Shown piece after piece: positions 1 through 5,666 of a stretch of DNA of 8,892 nt; within the stretch, counting starts at the first letter, position 1, and every line of letters starts with the position of its first letter. The notes below the pieces were generated by a model. The model had not been told where the DNA came from and ran no database searches. It saw nothing but the letters and a program-made list of their open reading frames with translations. Source of the stretch: an uncultured Lachnospiraceae bacterium (GTDB lineage Bacteria; Bacillota; Clostridia; Lachnospirales; Lachnospiraceae); NCBI GenBank assembly GCA_910579645.1, contig CAJTVK010000160.1, positions 1 through 8,892 on the forward strand, in the 5' to 3' direction. Both the position numbers and the translations under genes were made by a program.

Positions 1-95
1 CTGACGCAAACATCAAGCACTGATTACTCAAGGATTAATGCAATGATGTACTAGCCGCAGGCGACTTGGAATGGCAGATTCTATATAATGTGATT

Positions 96-134
96 GAGCC
101 GGGGACTTAGGAAGAAGTCCCCGGCTCGGTTTTT
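96..134 (+). terminator. Rho-independent terminator of an upstream plus-strand unit
   Basis: A perfect 13-bp GC-rich stem (96-108 pairing with 115-127) encloses a 6-nt loop (AGGAAG) and is followed by GG and five T (130-134). The T tract lies only on the plus-strand 3' side; on the minus strand the stem is followed by AATCACATT, so this should stop plus-strand transcription from left of the window and not ytaF transcripts. The transcription unit it ends is not visible. Confidence 0.9.
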
Positions 135-179
135 CGCCGGGCGGCGATGTCCGCATTTGCCGTATCCGGTTTTCGGCAG

Positions 180-821
180 TCAGATTCCCCGCAGTTTGCT
201 GAAGGCCAGCAGGAGCAGCAGCATGCCGCCGACGACGGAGAAGTTAACGCCGGATTTCGATGCCAGTAAGCGTCCTAACTTACAGCCGCAGAATACGGCA
301 CAGAGGCCAATCAGAAGATTGAGCACGGCGGCAAGGAGGAAAGAATATTCCCCGGAAGCCGCCCCGAAGCCTGCGGCTGCGCTGTCTAAGGAAAGCGCTA
401 AGCCTAAGGAAAGCGCTTCGGCGGGAGAGAGCACCTCCACATCCTCGGTGTTGGCTGTTTCGGGAGCCGCATAGACGGTCAGGATGAAGCGGAGATTTTT
501 TGTCCTGACCCGGACTTCCCGGCTGCTGAAGCGGTTTTCCCTTATTTTTTTCCGGACGGAACTGTCGAAAAGCTTGACGGCTCCCAATATGAAGAGTACG
601 GAAAAGGAAAAAAAGGCGGTAAATGCAGCAGGGATATAGGCTTTGAGCAGATTGCCGAGGAAGAGGGAAGCCATTAAGAGAAGGTCGGAGATTAACGCTA
701 CGATTACGGCGGATAGGGGAGGGATTTTTACGTTATCCGCCCCGTAAGCGAAGCTGGCCGCGAAGGCATCCGCGGAGAGCGCTATGATAAGCAGAATAAG
801 TTGGGTCACTGAGCCGAACAA
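180..821 (-). CDS. ytaF: YtaF/MntP-like sporulation-associated membrane protein
   Basis: A polytopic membrane protein of about 213 aa with the two-fold pseudo-repeat of the MntP/YtaF group. The first half carries LSADAFAASFAYGA (Asp18) and the second carries LALSLDSAAAGFGA (Asp146); these paired small-residue/Asp motifs lie in membrane helices. A basic loop (RKKIRENRFSSREVRVR) separates the halves. MntP members export Mn2+; YtaF members are annotated as sporulation membrane proteins without a proven substrate, and I prefer YtaF because of the LSLDS motif and the long loop. Start choice: the reading frame extends to a GTG at 828-830, but AAGGAAGG runs directly into that codon, whereas it lies about six bases before an in-frame TTG at 819-821, which I choose. 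The gene is divergent from the ABC exporter. Confidence is high for the family and moderate for the symbol and start. Confidence 0.82.
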   Translation of the reverse strand: MFGSVTQLILLIIALSADAFAASFAYGADNVKIPPLSAVIVALISDLLLMASLFLGNLLKAYIPAAFTAFFSFSVLFILGAVKLFDSSVRKKIRENRFSSREVRVRTKNLRFILTVYAAPETANTEDVEVLSPAEALSLGLALSLDSAAAGFGAASGEYSFLLAAVLNLLIGLCAVFCGCKLGRLLASKSGVNFSVVGGMLLLLLAFSKLRGI

Positions 822-843
822 ATCTGTCACCTTCCTTTTGGGT

Positions 844-873
844 TTGCTTTATATTATGTAATTGTGCTATAAT
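844..873 (+). promoter_or_regulatory. Putative sigma-A promoter with extended -10 for the ABC exporter
   Basis: An extended -10 element TGCTATAAT (865-873) has a perfect TATAAT hexamer at 868-873. A weak -35 candidate, TTGCTT (844-849), lies 18 nt upstream; the TG extension could compensate for it. Transcription would start near 880 and give a leader of nearly 150 nt before the exporter start codon. No equally good promoter is visible on the minus strand for ytaF. Confidence 0.5.
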
Positions 874-1026
874 TGTTTTCATATAATTAAGATGGGGCTG
901 TGGCGAAAGGATTTTTCGGACAGGGTGATGTGCTGCATCCGACGAATGCTGTTTTGCGGAAATAACCGTATCGGTATCGGGCCAAACGGCGGACAGGCAA
1001 AATAAGAGACGGAAAGAGGAAAGAAA

Positions 1027-2787
1027 ATGAATGACAGACAGTATAAGACAGGGGAATTGCTGAAACGGTTTGCACCTTATTTCCGGCCGTACAGGAAAAT
1101 ATTGGCGACGGATTTATTCTGTGCGGCACTGACTACAATCTGTGAACTGGTGCTGCCTCTTATTATGAGGTATATTACGAACGAAGGGCTGTATCATTTG
1201 GCGGAACTTTCGGTAAAGACCATCGGCGGGCTGGGGCTGCTTTATCTTGTGCTGCGGATAGTGGATACGGCGGCCAGCTACTATATGGCGGACATGGGGC
1301 ATGTCATGGGGGCGGAAATCGAGACGGATATGAGGCGGGATGCTTATTTCCATCTGCAGCAGCTGTCCAATACCTACTATAATAATACAAAAGTGGGGCA
1401 GATTATGGGCCGTATTACCAATGACCTGTTTGACGTGACGGAATTTGCCCATCATTGCCCGGAGGAATTTTTTATTGCAGGCATTAAAATCGTAATATCT
1501 TTTGTGATTCTGGCTCGGATAAACGTATGGCTCACGTTGATTATTTTTATCATTGTGCCGGTTATGGTCGGGGTGTGCATGTCGCTGAATTTCCGGATGC
1601 GGGGAGCCTTCAGCAGGCAGCGGAATCAGATTGGGGAACTGAATGCGAGGATAGAGGACAGCCTGTTGGGACAGAAGGTGGTGAAGGCGTTTACCAATGA
1701 GGAGACGGAGAACCGGAAGTTTGAGCAGGACAACGGAAAATTCCTGGATATAAAAAAGGAAACTTACCGTTATATGGCTGCTTTCCAGACAGCCACGAAG
1801 GTGTTTGACGGCATTATGTATCTGGCGGTAGTGGTGGCCGGAGGGATTTTCATGATGAAGGGGATGGTGGCGCCGGGGGATTTGGTGGCATATACGCTTT
1901 ACGTCAATACGATGATTGCCACCATACGGAGAATCATTGAGTTTGCGGAACAGTTTCAGCGGGGGATGACGGGGATTGAACGGTTTCTGCAGATTATGGA
2001 TGCGGATATTGAGATATTTGACGAGCCGGGGGCGCGGGAGATGCTGCATACGGAGGGGAATATCCGGTTTGACGGCGTAAGTTTTGAATATCCGGATGAC
2101 CATAATATTGTGTTCCGGAATCTGAACCTGGAAATCCGGCATGGGGAAAAGGTGGCAATCGTAGGGCCTTCCGGCGGAGGAAAGACTACCTTGTGCAATC
2201 TGATTCCCCGGTTCTATGACGTGACGGAGGGGAATATCAGCATTGACGGAGAGGATATCCGGCATTTTACGCTGAAAAGCTTAAGGAAGAACGTGGGGAT
2301 TGTGCAGCAGGATGTGTATTTATTTTCGGGTACGATATTTGAGAATATTGTTTACGGCAGACAGGATGCTTCCAGGGAGGAAGTGACGGAGGCGGCAAAG
2401 AGAGCCGGGGCGCATGACTTCATCATGAATCTGAAAGACGGCTATGATACTTATGTAGGGGAGCGGGGAGTGAAGCTTTCCGGCGGGCAGAAGCAGCGGA
2501 TCAGCATTGCCCGGGTTTTTCTGAAAAATCCGCCCATCATTATATTGGATGAGGCTACGTCGGCGCTGGACAATGAAAGTGAATTTGCCGTGGCGAAATC
2601 TTTGGCAAGGCTGTCCGAAGGGCGGACCACGCTGACGATTGCCCATAGGCTTTCCAGCATACGGAATTCGGACCGGATTCTGGTGCTGACGGATCAGGGC
2701 ATTGTGGAAGAGGGGAATCATGAGCAGCTTCTGGAGCAAAAAGGGATTTATCATCAGTTTTATATGACGGCAAATGAACTGAAATAG
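1027..2787 (+). CDS. ABC exporter half-transporter (fused permease and ATPase, MsbA/MdlB type)
   Basis: A 586-aa single-chain half-transporter that should act as a dimer in the cytoplasmic membrane and use ATP to export a lipid, drug or peptide-like substrate; the substrate cannot be read from the sequence. The N-terminal ~310 residues form a type-1 exporter membrane domain with about six hydrophobic helices (roughly 25-50, 66-90, 150-190 as two, and 262-310 as two). The ATPase domain has Walker A GPSGGGKTT (380-388, Lys386), Q-loop VQQDVYLF (Gln428), signature LSGGQ (484-488), Walker B IIILDEATSALD (Asp508, catalytic Glu509) and switch His540 in IAHRLS, so it is complete and probably active. 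AGAGGA lies 6 nt before the ATG. It stands alone: many relatives in this group are encoded as adjacent heterodimeric pairs, so a homodimer or a partner encoded elsewhere is likely. Confidence 0.95.
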   Translation: MNDRQYKTGELLKRFAPYFRPYRKILATDLFCAALTTICELVLPLIMRYITNEGLYHLAELSVKTIGGLGLLYLVLRIVDTAASYYMADMGHVMGAEIETDMRRDAYFHLQQLSNTYYNNTKVGQIMGRITNDLFDVTEFAHHCPEEFFIAGIKIVISFVILARINVWLTLIIFIIVPVMVGVCMSLNFRMRGAFSRQRNQIGELNARIEDSLLGQKVVKAFTNEETENRKFEQDNGKFLDIKKETYRYMAAFQTATKVFDGIMYLAVVVAGGIFMMKGMVAPGDLVAYTLYVNTMIATIRRIIEFAEQFQRGMTGIERFLQIMDADIEIFDEPGAREMLHTEGNIRFDGVSFEYPDDHNIVFRNLNLEIRHGEKVAIVGPSGGGKTTLCNLIPRFYDVTEGNISIDGEDIRHFTLKSLRKNVGIVQQDVYLFSGTIFENIVYGRQDASREEVTEAAKRAGAHDFIMNLKDGYDTYVGERGVKLSGGQKQRISIARVFLKNPPIIILDEATSALDNESEFAVAKSLARLSEGRTTLTIAHRLSSIRNSDRILVLTDQGIVEEGNHEQLLEQKGIYHQFYMTANELK

Positions 2788-2791
2788 TGGT

Positions 2792-2826
2792 GCGCTCCCG
2801 GAAAGACGTTCTTTCATCGGACGCGC
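2792..2826 (+). other. Long imperfect hairpin just after the ABC exporter stop codon
   Basis: Beginning 5 nt after the TAG stop, GCGC/GCGC ends (2792-2795, 2823-2826), a CCG/CGG segment and a perfect GAAAGA-CGT-TCTTTC tip (2801-2815) pair, interrupted by a 2x2 mismatch and an AT bulge. It lacks a T tract, so it is more likely an mRNA 3'-end stabilising or processing structure than a terminator on its own. Confidence 0.4.
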
Positions 2827-2837
2827 TTCCGCTCTGT

Positions 2838-2882
2838 GGCTCAGCTTTATGACATCGGGTTATGGAGTGAGCCGGCAATTTT
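2838..2882 (+). terminator. Probable intrinsic terminator of the ABC exporter transcript
   Basis: A long hairpin spans 2838-2873: GGCTCA pairs perfectly with TGAGCC at the base, and after one bulged G, CTTTATGAC pairs with GTTATGGAG using three G-T wobbles, around an ATCGG loop. It is followed by GGCAATTTTG with four T (2879-2882). The T tract is short and displaced a few bases from the stem, so termination may be partial. On the minus strand the stem has no T-rich tail. Confidence 0.5.
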
Positions 2883-2884
2883 GT

Positions 2885-2910
2885 AATTTATCGCGCAAAG
2901 CGCGTTAATT
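2885..2910. terminator. Small GC hairpin with A/T flanks, possible second terminator
   Basis: CGCGC-AAA-GCGCG (2892-2904) has outer pairing between AATTTA (2885-2890) and TAATT (2906-2910), allowing one T-T mismatch and a bulge. The flanks are A/T-rich on both sides, so weak termination in either direction is possible. It ends 2 nt before the -35 box of the next promoter, which fits a boundary between transcription units. No clean T run is present, so this call is tentative. Confidence 0.35.
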
Positions 2911-2911
2911 C

Positions 2912-2940
2912 TTGCCATGGCGGGTCGTTTTTTGTATAAT
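2912..2940 (+). promoter_or_regulatory. Near-consensus sigma-A promoter for the downstream gene run
   Basis: TTGCCA (2912-2917, five of six matches to TTGACA), an exact 17-nt spacer and a perfect TATAAT (2935-2940). It is the best promoter in the window. Transcription would start near 2947, giving a leader of about 60 nt to the ATG at 3009. No strong terminator is seen between 3009 and 8205, so it may drive the genes through the metallophosphoesterase. Confidence 0.8.
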
Positions 2941-2952
2941 AGTGGTAGCTAT

Positions 2953-2967
2953 CTCGGTGCGCACGAG
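2953..2967 (+). promoter_or_regulatory. Palindrome in the early leader, possible operator or 5' hairpin
   Basis: The self-complementary octamer GTGCGCAC is flanked by CTC and GAG with one unpaired G. It lies about +7 to +21 relative to the predicted start of transcription. This placement suits a repressor site or an mRNA 5' stabiliser; the sequence alone cannot distinguish these from chance. Confidence 0.3.
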
Positions 2968-3008
2968 AAAGATTTTAAGAATAAGCCAGAAAGCAAGGAG
3001 ACAAAATC

Positions 3009-3374
3009 ATGTTTCAGAGAAAGATTTGCGTTATTGTAGGAGGGGCAAAAGGCAAAGGCAGGAGACTTGCAGAAGAATATGCAGGACAGAAATACCGCAT
3101 TGCTTTTATGGATATCGACAAGAAATCCGGCGACTCACTGAAAGAGAAAATTGAAGGGGAATATGGTGGAAGGGTCTTTTTTTTCAATGGAAATGTAAAC
3201 AGCGAAGAGGATAGGGAATTGTTTGCAGGGGCTGTCAATGCACAGTACAAAAAGATAGATTGTCTGTATTACCGTTCCGATATAAAGGACAAAAGAGAGG
3301 AAAATGAAAAAGAGATAGAAGAACTGCTGAGGGGGAACTTAAGGAGAAAAGGTATTTTGAAGGATTTTGCATAA
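3009..3374 (+). CDS. Truncated short-chain dehydrogenase-like protein (N-terminal Rossmann half only)
   Basis: A 121-aa protein resembling the first half of a short-chain dehydrogenase/reductase. The nucleotide-binding glycine motif appears as VGGAKGKGR (10-18), where the usual TG is VG, followed by the alphaB-like RRLAEEYA and a second strand ending in FMDID (33-37), whose acidic residues suggest NAD rather than NADP. Later family landmarks are eroded: the usual D(V/L) reads NGNVN, and the usual NNAG after the fourth strand reads CLYYRSD. The chain then ends in a Lys/Glu-rich tail, so the catalytic Ser and YxxxK are absent; full-length relatives are about 250 aa. A good AAGGAG lies 8 nt before the ATG, and the strong promoter at 2912-2940 precedes it, so it is probably expressed. 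The nuclease gene starts 27 bp downstream. It could be a decaying remnant or a repurposed small dinucleotide-binding protein; oxidoreductase activity is unlikely. It looks more A-rich than its neighbours. Confidence 0.7.
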   Translation: MFQRKICVIVGGAKGKGRRLAEEYAGQKYRIAFMDIDKKSGDSLKEKIEGEYGGRVFFFNGNVNSEEDRELFAGAVNAQYKKIDCLYYRSDIKDKREENEKEIEELLRGNLRRKGILKDFA

Positions 3375-3401
3375 ATTTGCGCGGAAGAAAGGAGTGGTGG
3401 T

Positions 3402-5003
3402 ATGAAACTGACGTTTATTGGGGCAGCCCATGAGGTAACCGGAAGCTGCCATTATCTGGAGGCGGCAGGGAAAAATATTCTGGTGGACTGCGGCATGGAG
3501 CAGGGAGTGCGGAGTTTCGAAAGTGCACAACTGCCTATAGATGCGGCGCTGGTGGATTATGTGCTGCTGACCCATGCCCATGTGGATCATTCGGGGATGC
3601 TGCCGGCATTATATGCGAAAGGATTCCGCGGGCAAGTATTCACGACGGTGGCCACTGCGGACCTGTGCAGCATCATGCTGCGTGACTGTGCGCATATACA
3701 GATGCAGGAGGCGGAATGGAAAGCCCGTAAGGCAAAACGTACGTCGGGGATAGAGCAGCACGAGCCGGTCTATACTATGGAAGACGCGGACGGCGTCATC
3801 AAAAGACTGGTTCCATGCCACTACGGTCAGATAGTGGAATTGTGCGAAGGCATAAAAATCCGTTTTACCGATGTAGGGCATCTGTTGGGCTCCGCCAGCA
3901 TAGAAGTATGGGCGGAGGAGGACGGAAACAGAAAAAAAATCGTATTTTCCGGAGATTTGGGCAATATAAACCAGCCTTTGATCAAAGACCCGATGATGAC
4001 GGAAGAAGCGGATTATGTGGTGGTGGAATCCACTTACGGTGACAGGATCCATTCGGAAAAGCACCCGGATTATGTGGGGGAACTGGCAAAGATTCTGCAG
4101 GAAACTTTTGATGCCGGCGGGAATGTGGTCATCCCGTCCTTTGCGGTAGGGCGTACACAGGAAATGCTTTATTTTCTCCGCCAGATAAAAGCGGAGAACC
4201 GGATTCAGGGGCATCCGGATTTCCCGGTGTATGTGGACAGTCCGCTGGCAGTGGAGGCGACGGATATTTTCCAGAGAAATGTGCAGGAATGCTTTGACGA
4301 GGACGCAATGGCTCTGATACGGCAGGGAATTAACCCGATCCGTTTTCCGGGTTTAAAGCTGACGATTACCAGCGATGAGTCCAGGGCGATTAACTTTGAC
4401 TATACGCCGAAGGTCATCATTTCCGCTTCGGGCATGTGCGAGGCAGGGCGCATCCGCCATCATCTGAAGCACAATCTGTGGCGGCCGGAATGTACCATTC
4501 TGTTTGTCGGATATCAGGCAAACGGCACCTTGGGAAGGATATTGGTGGAAGGCACGGAGGAAGTGCGTCTGTTTGGCGAGACAATTGACGTGCGTGCGGA
4601 TATAAGGTCTTTGGCAGGTATCAGCGGCCATGCGGATAAGAACGGCTTGCTGGCATGGATTTCCGGTTTTCGGAAGAAACCGGAAAAGGTATTTGTGGTA
4701 CATGGGGAGAGCACGGTATGCGAATCTTTTGCCGCCTGCCTTGAGAAAGAGCACGGGATAAATGCCTATGCGCCCTACAGCGGTACCAGGTTTGACCTGC
4801 TGACGGGAAAAGCGGAGTATGTGGCTGCCCCGATGCCGCTGCTTAAGAAGAAAGGACGCGTGGCATCCGACGTATTTGCACGGCTTGTGGCTGCGGGACA
4901 GAGGCTGTTGGCGGTTATCAGGAAAAACGAAGGCGTGGCGAACAAGGATTTGGCGAAATTTGCGGATCAGGTGAATTCGCTTTGTGATAAATGGGATAAA
5001 TAA
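3402..5003 (+). CDS. Beta-CASP metallo-beta-lactamase-fold nuclease (CPSF/YSH1-like)
   Basis: A 533-aa cytosolic metal-dependent hydrolase predicted to cut RNA, from the bacterial group related to the eukaryotic cleavage factor CPSF-73. Zinc ligands are visible in order: THAHVDH (57-63, HxHxDH), DVGHLLGSASIE (His160), FSGDLG (Asp185), and the beta-CASP residues after ESTYGDR (209-215): IPSFAVGRTQE (244-254), SGMCEAGRIRHHL (His354 candidate), ISGHAD (His410) and VVHGES (His434). All catalytic positions look intact. The C-terminal ~70 residues form a mostly helical extension ending in a charged segment. It differs from RNase J, which is longer and carries a distinct C-terminal domain. AAAGGAG lies 7 nt before the ATG, 27 bp after the half-SDR stop, consistent with co-transcription. 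The substrate is unknown; a role in RNA processing or turnover is family-based inference. Confidence 0.92.
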   Translation: MKLTFIGAAHEVTGSCHYLEAAGKNILVDCGMEQGVRSFESAQLPIDAALVDYVLLTHAHVDHSGMLPALYAKGFRGQVFTTVATADLCSIMLRDCAHIQMQEAEWKARKAKRTSGIEQHEPVYTMEDADGVIKRLVPCHYGQIVELCEGIKIRFTDVGHLLGSASIEVWAEEDGNRKKIVFSGDLGNINQPLIKDPMMTEEADYVVVESTYGDRIHSEKHPDYVGELAKILQETFDAGGNVVIPSFAVGRTQEMLYFLRQIKAENRIQGHPDFPVYVDSPLAVEATDIFQRNVQECFDEDAMALIRQGINPIRFPGLKLTITSDESRAINFDYTPKVIISASGMCEAGRIRHHLKHNLWRPECTILFVGYQANGTLGRILVEGTEEVRLFGETIDVRADIRSLAGISGHADKNGLLAWISGFRKKPEKVFVVHGESTVCESFAACLEKEHGINAYAPYSGTRFDLLTGKAEYVAAPMPLLKKKGRVASDVFARLVAAGQRLLAVIRKNEGVANKDLAKFADQVNSLCDKWDK

Positions 5004-5082
5004 AAAACCAGGGGAATGAATAGAAAACGGCAGGATGAATAAAGAATAGGCGGTAGAAACAGAAAGAAGGAAAGGTGACGGG

Positions 5083-5580
5083 ATGAATCTGATTGTGGCT
5101 GCGGATCAAAACTGGGCAATCGGAAACAAAGGGGATTTGCTCATCCGGATACCCAATGACCATAAATTTTTCCGGCAGGAAACAGAGGGAAAGGTGGTTG
5201 TAATGGGAAGGAAGACCTTGAAAACCTTCCCGCAGGGGATTCCCCTTAAGAACAGGACGAATATTATTTTGTCTTCCAATCCGGATTTCCGCGTGAGGGA
5301 TGCAGTGACGGTACATAGCCTGAAGGAACTGCTGGATAAACTGGGAAAGTATAGAGAGGAAGATATTTATGTCATAGGCGGCGAAAGTGTTTACAGACAG
5401 ATGCTGCCTTATTGCAGTGTGGCGCATGTGACAAGGATTGACTGCAGGTATCAGGCAGATGCTTATTTTCCGGATCTGGATAAGCTGCCGGAGTGGCAGA
5501 TCACGGCGGACAGTGAGGAGCAGACTTATTTTGACGTGGCTTATCAGTTTGTAAGATATGAGAGACATCCGTCCGTCTGA
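5083..5580 (+). CDS. folA: Dihydrofolate reductase
   Basis: A 165-aa enzyme of normal family length that reduces dihydrofolate to tetrahydrofolate with NADPH, supplying one-carbon units for dTMP, purine and methionine synthesis. Visible landmarks: LIVAADQNWAIGNKGDLL (Met20-loop region), catalytic acid Asp26 in RIPNDHKFFR (equivalent to E. coli Asp27), MGRKT (41-45, NADPH phosphate region), KNRTNIILSS, and YVIGGESVYRQMLP with the conserved Gly99-Gly100. The family's usual Pro-Trp before the catalytic segment (E. coli Pro21-Trp22) reads Leu20-Ile21. AAAGGTGA precedes the ATG. The upstream 79-bp gap is purine-rich with two tiny unconvincing ORFs; no thymidylate synthase is adjacent, although thyA is a common partner. 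The gene lies between the nuclease and the BMP fusion on the same strand and is probably co-transcribed with them. Confidence 0.93.
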   Translation: MNLIVAADQNWAIGNKGDLLIRIPNDHKFFRQETEGKVVVMGRKTLKTFPQGIPLKNRTNIILSSNPDFRVRDAVTVHSLKELLDKLGKYREEDIYVIGGESVYRQMLPYCSVAHVTRIDCRYQADAYFPDLDKLPEWQITADSEEQTYFDVAYQFVRYERHPSV

Positions 5581-5666
5581 AAGTGCGGGGGAAGATGGCG
5601 CGGGGCGGGCATTGTGCCGGGCAAATTTTATGCCGGATTGAGACAGACAGGACAAAGGGAGACATT

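Noticed and set aside
39..110. Open plus-strand frame reading NDVLAAGDLEWQILYNVIEPGT before TAG
   Set aside because: It looks protein-like but has no start in the window after the TAA at 36-38 and runs into the terminator stem, so it is probably chance or needs an upstream frameshift that cannot be seen.
386..417. 14-nt perfect direct repeat (CTAAGGAAAGCGCT) with an 18-nt period inside ytaF
   Set aside because: It encodes the repeated LSL in the conserved ALSLGLALSLDS helix, and the family has normal length here, so codon coincidence explains it better than a recent duplication.
94..474. 126-aa plus-strand ORF overlapping ytaF
   Set aside because: It starts inside the terminator hairpin and is antisense to a clear membrane protein; its Pro/Ser/Ala-rich composition is a shadow of that gene.
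892..1005. 37-codon ORF in the exporter leader
   Set aside because: No ribosome binding site before its ATG and no recognisable protein features; kept only as a leader observation.
1114..2265. 383-aa minus-strand ORF antisense to the ABC exporter
   Set aside because: Composition is His/Pro/Arg-rich without domain motifs, as expected for the complement of a coding frame; the plus-strand exporter has all ABC motifs.
5016..5055. Two micro-ORFs (8 and 4 codons) between the nuclease and DHFR
   Set aside because: Too short and poorly spaced from any ribosome binding site; the region is simple purine-rich spacer.
5612..5637. CCGGGCA/TGCCGG hairpin between DHFR and the BMP fusion
   Set aside because: Six pairs with a bulge and no T tract after the stem; too weak to call a terminator.
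5583..5666. 28-codon N-terminal extension of the BMP fusion from a GTG
   Set aside because: It is Gly/Arg/Cys-rich, unlike a protein N-terminus of this family, and the ATG at 5667 has a far better ribosome binding site. It is also not a signal peptide.
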